From an uncultured Acidobacteriia bacterium (GTDB lineage Bacteria > Acidobacteriota > Terriglobia > Bryobacterales > Bryobacteraceae), in the NCBI GenBank assembly GCA_903851195.1, contig CAINNJ010000019.1, positions 1-64,000 on the forward strand: a DNA stretch of 64,000 bases, written 5' to 3'. The notes beneath the pieces were generated by a model that did no database searches, was not told the DNA's origin, and worked only from the letters and a program-made list of their open reading frames with translations. Positions 1 through 8,908 of the stretch are shown piece by piece; positions within the stretch are counted from its first letter, which is position 1, and each line of letters begins with the position of its first letter. A program made the translations under genes and the position numbers.

Positions 1-385
<385 letters not shown>

Positions 386-899
386 ATAATGTGAGATGAT
401 TGTCGCCCCGGTTGAACTCAAATTCTGACGAAGTTATTAGTGCATCCAATCAGATTGTCAAAGATCTTTACCGACCTTCCATTACCCCCTCTCGGGCGCA
501 ACAGAGAACGGCAGGCCTCGAAACTTGTTGATCCGCTCTCGTCCACGTGAACGTGACGCAAGGACTTTTTACATCCTCAGGCAGATCGTCTGTTTTTCGC
601 TTCTTGAAAGAACTACCAGGAAGGCTGTTAACCACATCGAACAGATCCGGCCTTTGGTGACCTCGTCCGCTCTACAGCTTGTTACCAATCCTTAGTTACT
701 CAAAACTGCCGTGATCGTTGAATTGTAATTCCATCGTTGCTGAACACTTCAAGAAAGTGTTGCTGGCGATGATTCAAATCCCGACTTGTTACTGCCTTAA
801 CGAATCTACCACACCGAATCGGCTTTAGCAACTTTCACTTCGCTTTCGCGTCGTGTCCGTTTCTTTCTGCTCTCGGCCCGGTTTCGCTCCGACAAAACT
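386..899 (-). other. rRNA leader region, no protein gene seen
   Basis: About 500 bases without a convincing gene lie between the 16S 5' end and the proposed rRNA promoter. Long untranslated leaders carrying antitermination and processing signals are normal for rRNA operons. I see a boxA-like sequence at 455-466 but no tRNA cloverleaf. Confidence 0.7.
455..466 (-). promoter_or_regulatory. boxA-like rRNA antitermination site
   Basis: On the minus strand this reads GATCTTTGACAA, close to the rRNA boxA core (TGCTCTTTAACA in E. coli). It lies about 70 bases before the 16S start, where NusB/S10-bound boxA sites are expected. This is inference from motif and position. Confidence 0.5.
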
Positions 900-929
900 A
901 GAATAGCAACGCTTCCAACCCGTTTGCAA
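900..929 (-). promoter_or_regulatory. Candidate sigma70 promoter for the rRNA operon
   Basis: On the minus strand a -35 box TTGCAA (924-929) is followed after 18 bases by a -10 box TATTCT (900-905). Transcription would start near 893 and run through the leader into 16S. It sits directly after a palindrome that could end transcription of the preceding small gene. Confidence 0.45.
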
Positions 930-931
930 GG

Positions 932-956
932 AATTCCGGAAATAATTTCCGGAATT
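932..956. terminator. Perfect 12-bp palindrome between small gene and rRNA promoter
   Basis: AATTCCGGAAAT, one central A, then ATTTCCGGAATT forms a perfect inverted repeat. It begins four bases after the stop of the minus-strand small gene at 960 and ends just before the rRNA -35 box. It has no clear U-tract on the minus strand, so it is either a weak terminator insulating the rRNA promoter or a protein-binding palindrome. Confidence 0.45.
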
Positions 957-959
957 TCT

Positions 960-1214
960 TCAGGCCGCCGCGACCTGCTTTTTGCGGCTGACCGGGACCG
1001 GCTTCACACCCGACTTTACCGGGAAGTGATCGCGCAGCCAGTTATGGATACTTTCCTTTTGGCTCGCGTTGACCACACGCTGCCAGCGAATGTCACCCGA
1101 TCTTTCGTCGTACTCGGCCACTACATACTGTGTGGTCGTGATGACGGAGATAGGGCCTTCCGCCCTGAATCGACAACAGTAGTATGAGTCGTTGATAACA
1201 CGGCGATCTTCCAT
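960..1214 (-). CDS. Small conserved-looking hypothetical protein upstream of the rRNA operon
   Basis: 84 residues, function not recognised. The chain reads as a folded small domain with alternating strand-like segments (ISVITTTQYVVAEYDER) followed by a helix-like stretch (QKESIHNWLRDHF) and a short basic tail ending in three alanines. No signal peptide or membrane segment is seen. A TACAAT-like -10 lies about 15 bases before the ATG, leaving little room for a ribosome binding site. A palindrome follows the stop. Overlapping frames are less protein-like. It could still be a chance ORF. Confidence 0.5.
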   Translation of the reverse strand: MEDRRVINDSYYCCRFRAEGPISVITTTQYVVAEYDERSGDIRWQRVVNASQKESIHNWLRDHFPVKSGVKPVPVSRKKQVAAA

Positions 1215-1301
1215 ATTGTTTCGATTGTATCACTTTTTTCGGGGGATCCCGGCGTGCAACTCCTGCCGATATCACGTTACAACCGCCCGATTTGTGCGTT
1301 T

Positions 1302-2759
1302 TCAAGCCCAAAATCCGGTGACAGGCTTGCCTTTGACTAATTCCCGAGGTTGATTCAGGTGATTCAGCACCTGCGTGTCCGGATCAATCCCCAACGCGTA
1401 GTAAACCGTCGCCAGCAGATCATTGGGATGCACCGGCTTGTCTTTGGGCGACGAGGCGGTCTGGTCGGATTCCCCATACTGCATCCCGTTCGCGATCCCG
1501 CAACCCGCCACAATCCCGCTGTAACAGTAAGGCCAGTGGTCCCTCCCGTCCGGCGCGTTGGAATTCCCCGAAGTACTCACGCCAATCCGCGGCGAGCGCC
1601 CGAACTCCCCGATCGCCACCACCAGCGTGTCTTTTAACATCCCCCGTTGCGACATATCTTCCAGCAGCGCGGAGAGTCCCCGGTCCAGCACTGGACAGTG
1701 AATGTTTTTCAACGGTCCGAAATTCGCCGCATGTGTGTCCCACGAATCCACTTCGGGATTTCCGTTCGCCACCGCCGGCCAGTTCATCTGTACAAACCGC
1801 GTCCCGGCCTCGATCAGACGCCGCGACAGCAGCAGTCCCTGCCCGAACGTGGTTCTCCCGTATCGATCCCGGGTCTTATCCGCTTCTTTACTGAGGTCGA
1901 ACGCATCCCGGGCCTTCCCGGAAAGCACCAGATCGAACGCTTTCCCGTAGTACTCATCGATGGCGTACGAGTTCAGCGCCTTCTCCAGGTCGGGCATCGA
2001 TCCGTTGATCCCTTTCAGCAGATCGAAACGGTCTTTGAGACGCTGCGGCGGAATCTCCTTGCGCAGGGTCAGGTCGTCGAGCTGAATCGGCTTGTTCGGA
2101 TCCTGGTAGAGGCGATACGGATCGTAAGCCTTCCCGAGGAACCCGGCCGCGCCCCCCTTGCCGATCACGCTCGATTCCTGCAGCGGCCGCGGCATCTCCA
2201 CAAACGGCAGCACGGGCTGCGTCGGCGGCTTCCGCTTGGCGATGTGGCTGCCGGCGGTGGGGAAGTCGGCCGGGGAAGGCGGCTCCAGCTGGCCCGAGGG
2301 CGAGACCTTGTCCGGCGGATACCCGGTCAGCATCTGGTAGATCGCGGCCGTGTGGTTGAACAACCCGTTCGGCGTATAACTCATCGACCGGATGAGCGTG
2401 CACTTGTCCAGTTGTTCCGCCATCATCGGCATGGTCTCGCTGATGTGCGTGCCCGGGATCTTCGTTTTGATCGGCTTGAACTCGCCCCGAATATTCGCGG
2501 CGGCATCCGGCTTCGGATCCCAGATATCGATATGGCTGGGGCCGCCCTGCAGGAACACCATGATCACGGACTTCGCCGTATCGAAGCCCCGGCTGCCGGC
2601 CAGCGGACTCACGCCCGTCGCCGCTGCCGCCTGAGCCTTCTGCCACTCAAGAAAGTTCGCCAGGTTTAACCCCAGCATCCCCGCCGAACCGACCCGCATC
2701 AGTTCGCGGCGCGTGACGCCTTCACAATTCCGTCCGTTGCGGCCTGGAATGACGAGCAT
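1302..2759 (-). CDS. DUF1501 family secreted protein
   Basis: 485 residues. The N-terminus carries a twin-arginine-like motif (TRRELMRVGSAGMLGL) near residues 16-31, suggesting Tat export. The body has DUF1501 hallmarks: FLQGGPSHIDIWDPKP near residues 69-84, the MNWP and DTHAANF segments, and a GEFGRSPRI motif. The family is distantly related to the sulfatase/phosphatase fold and is usually encoded next to DUF1549/DUF1553 cytochromes in Planctomycetes and Solibacter-type Acidobacteria, as here. It starts nine bases after the DUF1549/1553 gene with a good AGGAG. Its biochemical role is unknown. Confidence 0.9.
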   Translation of the reverse strand: MLVIPGRNGRNCEGVTRRELMRVGSAGMLGLNLANFLEWQKAQAAAATGVSPLAGSRGFDTAKSVIMVFLQGGPSHIDIWDPKPDAAANIRGEFKPIKTKIPGTHISETMPMMAEQLDKCTLIRSMSYTPNGLFNHTAAIYQMLTGYPPDKVSPSGQLEPPSPADFPTAGSHIAKRKPPTQPVLPFVEMPRPLQESSVIGKGGAAGFLGKAYDPYRLYQDPNKPIQLDDLTLRKEIPPQRLKDRFDLLKGINGSMPDLEKALNSYAIDEYYGKAFDLVLSGKARDAFDLSKEADKTRDRYGRTTFGQGLLLSRRLIEAGTRFVQMNWPAVANGNPEVDSWDTHAANFGPLKNIHCPVLDRGLSALLEDMSQRGMLKDTLVVAIGEFGRSPRIGVSTSGNSNAPDGRDHWPYCYSGIVAGCGIANGMQYGESDQTASSPKDKPVHPNDLLATVYYALGIDPDTQVLNHLNQPRELVKGKPVTGFWA

Positions 2760-2768
2760 AATTTTCTC

Positions 2769-4958
2769 CTACCGGTTGTACAGAAACGCTTTGCTGTTGA
2801 CCAGCGCCCACAGCAGATCCTGGGCGCGGGCCGCGCGGCTCTCGCCGCCACGCAGATACGTAATTCCCCTGTCGAGTTCCGTCGGGGTGGGCGTCCGGCT
2901 CAACGTCGCCAGGTACAACTCCTGCAGCAGGGCGCGATCGTCCGCCCCCGCAATGAGCACCTTCGCGATCCGCCCCGCCGGATCCGCAATGGCATCCGAG
3001 ATGGTCCGCCCGTTCACCAGATTCAGCGCCTGCGGGAGGCTCAGGTCCGTCTTCCGCTCACACTCACAGGCGGATTCCCGCTGCGGACGCCCGAACAGGT
3101 CGAGAAAACCGTCCTTGCCGACATGCGGATCGGGAAACTCCTCCGCCTTCGTATCCGCCGGAACTTCCGGGAACGCCGGCCGCACGCCCGTCGCCTGGGT
3201 AAGCGCGTCCATCAACTGCTCGGCATTCAGACGCCGGGGCACCGCATGGGAAAAATTCGTGTTGTCGGACTCGTTCCACTCGTTCGTTTCGATACCGGCC
3301 TGATAGATCCGCGAATTCACGATGGTTCGGATCAGGTGCTTCAGATCGTAATTGTGATCTTTGAAGTCTTTCGTCAGCGCATCGAGCAGGGCTTCATTGG
3401 CGGGCGGATTCGACGCCCGGATGTCATCCACGGGATCGATAATTCCCTTCCCCAGAAAATAGCTCCACATCCGGTTCGCCATGGATTTGGCAAAAAACGG
3501 GTTCTCTTTCGACGTGATCCATTCCGCGAAGGCTTTGCGGCGGTCGGCGCCGTCGGGCAGCGCCATGGGCGCGAGACTCACCGTGGTGGCGGCGACCAGA
3601 AACTTCGGCCGCATCACACGGTCGTCTTTGGGATGCCGCACATCGTAATCGTCCCGCTTGTCATATACGATCTCTTCCCCGCTCTCGAAACCCGGCCGCA
3701 GCCCGACGGTGGAGAAGAACGACGTCATTTCGTAATACTGATTCTGCGTCCAGCGCTCGAAGGGATGATCGTGACACTGCGTGCAGACCATGCGGACGCC
3801 GAGAAACACCTGCGTCGTCTTCTCCATGGTGGGCTTGGCGTCCCGGGTCACGCGGAAATAGTTGGTCGCGGGATTCTCATTGGTGCTGCCGCGTGCCGTC
3901 AGCATTTCGCGCACGAACTGGTCATAAGGCTTGTTGCTCGCGATCGATTCGCGGATCCACTCGCGGAACTCCCAGGCGGCCTTGTCGCCCAGGTACTTGC
4001 GGCTGTTCTGCAGCAGGTCGCCCCATTTCAGCGTGAAATGGTCCACGTAGCTCTTGCGCGCCAGCAGGGTGTCGATCATCCGGCTGCGCTTCAGTCGGGA
4101 TGGCGTACCGTCCGCCAGAAATGCCCGCGCCTCTTCCGCGGTGGGAAGCTGCCCCGTCAAATCCTCGGAAACGCGGCGCAGGAAGGTCGCGTCGTCCGCC
4201 GCGGCGGCGGGCTGGATCCGGAGCCGCTGCAGTTTCGCGTCGATCAGCTGATCGATGTAGTTGTTCTGTGGCAGGGCTTTCCAGACGAAACCCGGCTTCG
4301 GATTCAGCACCGTGACCGGCACCGTCCCGAACTTGCCCTCATAGCGGACCAGCATGGTGGCCTCGCCGATGCGCGCGCCTTTCACGACAGCGTCGGCCGA
4401 AACGTCCGCCGTGTCCGGAATGTTGCTCGCGATCACCGCCTCCTTCGTGACATCCCGAACCGCGCCGTCCAGATAGTGGGCCACCACGCGGACCTGCTGT
4501 TCCAGCCCCGGCTTCGCCATTTCCACGGCCGGCGGCTGCATCTCGATGCGCTCCACCTTGTCTTTCGCGGGGTCGCCGAACGGCACGCCCTGCGCAATCC
4601 AGTTGAAAACGGTCTGATAATACTTCGAGCCCGGCTCGATGCGCAGCCCGCCCCCGTGCGCCACTTCCTGGGTGGGCTTGGCGAGCATCAGGCTGCGGCC
4701 AGGATCGGACCGGTTGAAGCGGCGTCCGGAAAGATCGTAGAGCAGCGCCTGGTAGTCGAATTCCGGGTCGTAACCGCGCAGCGAGAGCTTGAAGCCGTTC
4801 TTGCCTTTGGCCGCTCCGTGACAGGGGCCCGACGTGCAGCCGACCTTGTTGAGGATCGGCGCGACATCGCGCAGGAATGTGACCTGTTCCGCCGCCTGGG
4901 CAAACGGAAAGCTGAACGCGGTAAAGCTAATTGCTGCCAGAAGTCTTGTTCGAAGCAT
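2769..4958 (-). CDS. DUF1549/DUF1553 secreted planctomycete-type cytochrome-like protein
   Basis: 729 residues with a cleavable signal peptide (about residues 1-22, ending AQA). A cysteine motif GCTSGPCHGAAKGKNGF follows near residue 40. Then come an Ig-like region (about 160-215), a DUF1549 domain holding a canonical haem-binding CTQCH near residue 390, and a C-terminal DUF1553 domain. The first motif has four residues between its cysteines, so it is not a standard CxxCH. The gene overlaps the preceding PPC gene by 32 bases. The protein is probably periplasmic or surface-attached and co-acts with the DUF1501 protein. The substrate is unknown. Confidence 0.9.
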   Translation of the reverse strand: MLRTRLLAAISFTAFSFPFAQAAEQVTFLRDVAPILNKVGCTSGPCHGAAKGKNGFKLSLRGYDPEFDYQALLYDLSGRRFNRSDPGRSLMLAKPTQEVAHGGGLRIEPGSKYYQTVFNWIAQGVPFGDPAKDKVERIEMQPPAVEMAKPGLEQQVRVVAHYLDGAVRDVTKEAVIASNIPDTADVSADAVVKGARIGEATMLVRYEGKFGTVPVTVLNPKPGFVWKALPQNNYIDQLIDAKLQRLRIQPAAAADDATFLRRVSEDLTGQLPTAEEARAFLADGTPSRLKRSRMIDTLLARKSYVDHFTLKWGDLLQNSRKYLGDKAAWEFREWIRESIASNKPYDQFVREMLTARGSTNENPATNYFRVTRDAKPTMEKTTQVFLGVRMVCTQCHDHPFERWTQNQYYEMTSFFSTVGLRPGFESGEEIVYDKRDDYDVRHPKDDRVMRPKFLVAATTVSLAPMALPDGADRRKAFAEWITSKENPFFAKSMANRMWSYFLGKGIIDPVDDIRASNPPANEALLDALTKDFKDHNYDLKHLIRTIVNSRIYQAGIETNEWNESDNTNFSHAVPRRLNAEQLMDALTQATGVRPAFPEVPADTKAEEFPDPHVGKDGFLDLFGRPQRESACECERKTDLSLPQALNLVNGRTISDAIADPAGRIAKVLIAGADDRALLQELYLATLSRTPTPTELDRGITYLRGGESRAARAQDLLWALVNSKAFLYNR

Positions 4959-7005
4959 CGCTCTTGGTTTCCTCTGTCACTTCCCACGGAATCGCCCGGG
5001 CCACCACGGTTTCGCGCTGCCCGTCTACGGTCAGATTGGCGGTGATCACCAGATCGTAAGTCGCCGGAGCCGTTGACCGGGTTGTGGTGACCCGGAACGT
5101 CCCGGTCGGCGCGCCCTTCTCCGCCACTTTCATATCGATGATGCGGAGGTCACGCGCCCCCGGCGCATCCACGCTTACCGTCGCCGGCAGGGCAATTGTT
5201 TTGTCTTTCGTACTGAACGACCACTCGAAATCGAACGCGTCGCCCTCGTCCATGCGGATGCGGCGGAGCGGCTTCAGTGCCAGAGTCGCGGACGGCTCTT
5301 TTCCCATCGCCACCGGCATCGCGATATTCAGCCACGGCGCCGTGAAAGGCTTCTGTCGGTCCGTGGAAGCGCCATCGGGCAGACCGGTTCCGGCAGCCAC
5401 GTCGATTACGGCCCCGGCGCCGGACGCCTGCCTTCGCAGGATGGACCCGTCCGCCAGTTTTGCTTCGGCGATCACGATCAGGTCGGCGGCGGGCATTTCC
5501 GCGTCCGGAGCCACGGTCACGGTCAGAGTGCCGCGGCGGCTCACTGCCCGCGCGCCGCTCGCGTCCATCGTTTCGGCGGCGATGTAGCCCCCTTCTGCCG
5601 TCCAGCCCTTCGGCAATCCAGGGATGCTCGCGCGGATGGGCCCGTCGTAACCGCGACGATCGGCCGCGACGCTGATCAGCGCAGTACCGCCGCGCGGGAC
5701 GTTCAGATACGCAGGACTGGCCGAAAGCAGAAACTCTTCCGCTTGCTTCCTGACGGACAAACGGTAGCCGAAATCGTTGCCGCCACGGCCCGCAAGGTCC
5801 TCGATCGCGACGGTGATTTCGTTCGTCTCCGCCGGAACCTTGAAGTTCAGAAAAGGATCGCCCTGCGTTCGGCCCACAATCAGCGCGGATGTCACATCGG
5901 TCGACGGAATCGGATCTCCGGCGGAGGCCAGTTTCTTGCCCTGCGCATCATAGACAGTCAACAGGGCGTCCAGCCGGGAAGTGCCCAGTTCCCGGGACTG
6001 CAACTCGAAGAGCAGCGCGTCGCCGGGCGTGACTTTGAGTGGATAGCGGTCCACCTCGCCCGGCCGTGCGATTCGCCCGTTCATGACTCCGGGTACCGCA
6101 AGAGTTCCGGCGCTCTCCGTTTGCTCGGCGGCATCGCTCAGCGCCACCGTGAACGGCAGCGTCGGCGAACCCGGCATCGCGACCGTCGCGAAATTGCCGG
6201 TATCCGGAAGTTTGACGACTGCCTTGCTCGCGCCGGCCTTGCTCGTGAACCCGAACGTGACCGTTTCCCCGTGCCGGCCGCCCAGCGGGAAGACAGACTC
6301 CGGGTAGTTGTACGTCCCGATTTTCAGGCGATAAAAATTCTGCTCCTGCTTACTGAACCGCGCGTCGTGGACCTCAATGTAGTAATTTCCATCGCGCGCG
6401 AACGTGTAGTCGATACGGGAATCCACGCCGATACCGGGGGCATCCTCATTGCGGGTGAGCAGATTGCCCTTCTCGTCATAGAGTTCCAGCGCGGGATCGA
6501 TGGCGGACCCGCAGCGGCGCGCTTCCACTTCGAAAACCCGCCGCTCGCCGGCCTTCGCGGTCACGCGGAAGAAGTCCCGATCGGCGCCGTTCAGCTTGCC
6601 GTTGATGGTGACTGGCATGACTTTGACCGGTTCCGCGGTCTGGATCGTATTGTTCGCCGGCTCGGCGGACTCCTGTTCCGCCACTTCCGGAAATGTGCCG
6701 ACTGTGAACAGCAGAATATTCGACAACCCGCTCGCGTTCTGAATCCGAACCGGATACGTGCCGACCGGAGCGTCCGCGCGCAGTTCCACCAGAAACGGGA
6801 AGCCCTTCATGGTGGGGGTCAGGGGCGTGACGATCGCCGGGAGGGTGGTGATCAGCTTCGAGCCTTCCAGCAATTCCCGGCCGGTGAGCGTCAGCGTAAA
6901 CGTCTTGCCTTGCTGCGCCCCGCGCGGCTGCAGTTCAACCAGCGCCGGCGCGGCTGCCCAGACGGCCTGCGCCGCCAGCAGGAATCCCAACAGAACCTTA
7001 GTCAT
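4927..7005 (-). CDS. Secreted PPC-domain (pre-peptidase C-terminal) protein
   Basis: 692 residues with a signal peptide (MTKVLLGFLLAAQAVWA). An IPT/TIG-like start (about 20-100) leads to two PPC-type beta domains, one around 130-225 with DRDFFRVTAKAGERRVFEVEA and one around 310-420 with GEVDRYPLKV. More beta-rich repeats follow, with no catalytic motif seen. It overlaps the cytochrome/WD40 gene by 8 bases and the DUF1549 gene by 32 bases, so all four genes of this cluster look cotranscribed. It is probably a binding or scaffold partner in an extracytoplasmic complex. Confidence 0.85.
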   Translation of the reverse strand: MTKVLLGFLLAAQAVWAAAPALVELQPRGAQQGKTFTLTLTGRELLEGSKLITTLPAIVTPLTPTMKGFPFLVELRADAPVGTYPVRIQNASGLSNILLFTVGTFPEVAEQESAEPANNTIQTAEPVKVMPVTINGKLNGADRDFFRVTAKAGERRVFEVEARRCGSAIDPALELYDEKGNLLTRNEDAPGIGVDSRIDYTFARDGNYYIEVHDARFSKQEQNFYRLKIGTYNYPESVFPLGGRHGETVTFGFTSKAGASKAVVKLPDTGNFATVAMPGSPTLPFTVALSDAAEQTESAGTLAVPGVMNGRIARPGEVDRYPLKVTPGDALLFELQSRELGTSRLDALLTVYDAQGKKLASAGDPIPSTDVTSALIVGRTQGDPFLNFKVPAETNEITVAIEDLAGRGGNDFGYRLSVRKQAEEFLLSASPAYLNVPRGGTALISVAADRRGYDGPIRASIPGLPKGWTAEGGYIAAETMDASGARAVSRRGTLTVTVAPDAEMPAADLIVIAEAKLADGSILRRQASGAGAVIDVAAGTGLPDGASTDRQKPFTAPWLNIAMPVAMGKEPSATLALKPLRRIRMDEGDAFDFEWSFSTKDKTIALPATVSVDAPGARDLRIIDMKVAEKGAPTGTFRVTTTRSTAPATYDLVITANLTVDGQRETVVARAIPWEVTEETKSDASNKTSGSN

Positions 7006-8350
7006 TGCGGCTCACCAGTAACGGCACGGGAACGAAATCTTTCAGCAGTTCACCGGACGCGCTGTTGTAGATTCGCACATGCCCGTCGAAGCCGCCGGTA
7101 GCCACGCGATCCCCCGCGGGATTAAAGGCGACCGCGTAGATACCGGCTTTGTGCCCGGTGCAACTGGCCACCGGCTTACCGGTATCCGCATCATAAATAT
7201 TGACCTGCGGACTCAAACCCGCCACGGCGATCTTCTTCCCGTCACCCGACCAGGCCAGCGCCGCGATCACCCCGTCCTGCCTCGGAAACTTGCGGACCAG
7301 CGTGGTGTCGTCCGCAATCTTCATCACCTTGGGCCGGTCCATCACATACATATAAGGAATCCGCTCTTCCCCGCCGATCACGACAATGTCCTTCGAAGGG
7401 TGCCGCGCAATCGCCTGCAGTTCGCCGCGCAAAAGGTTCACGTTCTCCAGAAAGCCGCCCGAGGCCGTATCGGACAGCTTCGCCGCCCGGTCTTTGCTGA
7501 CTGAAACCACCCGCTTCCCGTCGACGCCGAACACTGTAGACAGCACCCAGTTTTCATGGTTGCCGATTTTCTGCAGTTCCTTGCCGGTGGAAGTCTCGAT
7601 CAGCCGGACGGAGTTGTCGGTGGCGCCCGCCGCGATCATCTTTCCATCCGGCGAGACCGATCCGCCGAAAACCGTGTCGCCTGTCAGCGTTACGGACCGC
7701 TTCAGCTTGCCGGTCGCGGTATCCCAAATCTGGATCTCGCCGAACCGGGCCGGAGTCCCGCCCGCCGTGACCAGCAGTTTGCCGTCGCTCGAGTAGGTTA
7801 CGCTGTTCAGCCGTTCAGAGAGACCGACCAGCCGTGAAATCAGACCGCTGCCATCGGCCTTGTGAAGCAGCACCTCGCGGTAGCCGGAGACCGCGAGCGT
7901 CTGTCCGTCCGGAGAAAAGGCCAGCGCACTGATGACAGGCGGTTGGGAGTAGCTGGGCGGATTCGCGGCGGAGATTGTGTCTGTCGCTTCTTTGGGCGTG
8001 TCGTTCTTCGCGCCTGCCGCGATCCACGCGGAAATAGCCTCGATCTGGTCTTTGGGAACCGCCGTTCCGCCCAGCGGCATCAGCGGCTGCATCTCTCCCC
8101 GCATGTATTTCACGACCAGGCTTTCGGCCGGACTTCCCGCCCGAAACGCCGGACCGCGCTTGCCGCCTTTCGCGAAGCCTTCGAAGGTGGTGAGATCGAG
8201 ACCGGAACTGAGAGAGTTCGGCTGGTGACAGCCCTGGCACTGCCTCTGCAGCACGGGCCGCACATCGCGGAAGTAGCCGGGACTTCCGTCCGCCGCGGCG
8301 CGGGCGGACCAGCTGATCAGACACAAACTTGTCCACAGAAAGACGCGCAT
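6998..8350 (-). CDS. Secreted c-type cytochrome fused to WD40 repeats
   Basis: 450 residues from the ATG at 8350. An in-frame extension further upstream is unlikely because the predicted signal peptide (MRVFLWTSLCLISWSARA) begins here. A haem motif CQGCH follows near residue 38 in a planctomycete-type cytochrome domain. The rest is a WD40 propeller with repeated FSPDGQTLAVSG, SSDGKLLVTAGG and SPDGKMIAAGA units. It is the first gene of a four-gene operon and faces the DsrE-like gene across a 75-base divergent promoter region. Confidence 0.88.
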   Translation of the reverse strand: MRVFLWTSLCLISWSARAAADGSPGYFRDVRPVLQRQCQGCHQPNSLSSGLDLTTFEGFAKGGKRGPAFRAGSPAESLVVKYMRGEMQPLMPLGGTAVPKDQIEAISAWIAAGAKNDTPKEATDTISAANPPSYSQPPVISALAFSPDGQTLAVSGYREVLLHKADGSGLISRLVGLSERLNSVTYSSDGKLLVTAGGTPARFGEIQIWDTATGKLKRSVTLTGDTVFGGSVSPDGKMIAAGATDNSVRLIETSTGKELQKIGNHENWVLSTVFGVDGKRVVSVSKDRAAKLSDTASGGFLENVNLLRGELQAIARHPSKDIVVIGGEERIPYMYVMDRPKVMKIADDTTLVRKFPRQDGVIAALAWSGDGKKIAVAGLSPQVNIYDADTGKPVASCTGHKAGIYAVAFNPAGDRVATGGFDGHVRIYNSASGELLKDFVPVPLLVSRND

Positions 8351-8425
8351 GGCTGTGGATGCGATTCTATCACTGAAAATGCCAAGCCATTTCGCGCCGG
8401 GCAGGCAGTCTATCATCAGACTCAT

Positions 8426-8857
8426 ATGAAGAGAATGCTCCTCGCTCTCACGGCTCTGACCCTGGGACTTTCCCTGGCCGGAACCTCGCAAACTCCCCCG
8501 CCCCGCAAGCACCAGGTGGTTCTTCAGATGAACACGGATGTCGGCGATTCCTGGTCGCAGTTGCTGGGGAACGTGGGCAATATCCAGAATGCGTTCGGCG
8601 CCGGCAATATCCAGATCGAAGTGGTGACCTACGGCAAAGGAATCGCCCTGCTGCTGAAATCCAACGCGGCGTATGAGGAGCGGATCCGCAAAGCCGTGGA
8701 CTCCGGCGTGGTGTTTGCCGTCTGCAAAAATTCGATGCGGTCGCGGAACGTCAAACCGGAAGATCTCTTTGCGTTCGCCACGCCGGTGGATTCGGGCGTC
8801 GCGGAGCTGATCCGGAAACAGGAAGCGGGTTGGTCTTATGTACGGGCAGGTGAGTAA
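8426..8857 (+). CDS. DsrE/DsrF-family protein with signal peptide
   Basis: 143 residues. An N-terminal hydrophobic segment (about residues 4-20) looks like a signal peptide, so the protein is likely periplasmic. The remainder matches the DsrE-like fold: HQVVLQMNTD opening strand, a VTYGKGIALLL strand-helix, and AVCKNSMR containing Cys100, the position used for sulfur handling in this family. It lies 51 bases before the deiodinase-like gene on the same strand and may be cotranscribed with it, suggesting a thiol/chalcogen redox context. The start is fixed by the signal peptide. Confidence 0.8.
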   Translation: MKRMLLALTALTLGLSLAGTSQTPPPRKHQVVLQMNTDVGDSWSQLLGNVGNIQNAFGAGNIQIEVVTYGKGIALLLKSNAAYEERIRKAVDSGVVFAVCKNSMRSRNVKPEDLFAFATPVDSGVAELIRKQEAGWSYVRAGE

Positions 8858-8908
8858 GAGGCTGTAGTAGAAACCAGGTATTGCGCCGGCAGGGCTCCTC
8901 GCGGTCAA

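Noticed and set aside
771-790. T-loop-like TTCAAATCCC in the rRNA leader
   Set aside because: No pairing arms or anticodon stem around it; no cloverleaf can be drawn.
3123-5045. 640-residue open frame on the plus strand
   Set aside because: Shadow of the DUF1549/DUF1553 gene on the minus strand; Arg/His-rich composition and no domain.
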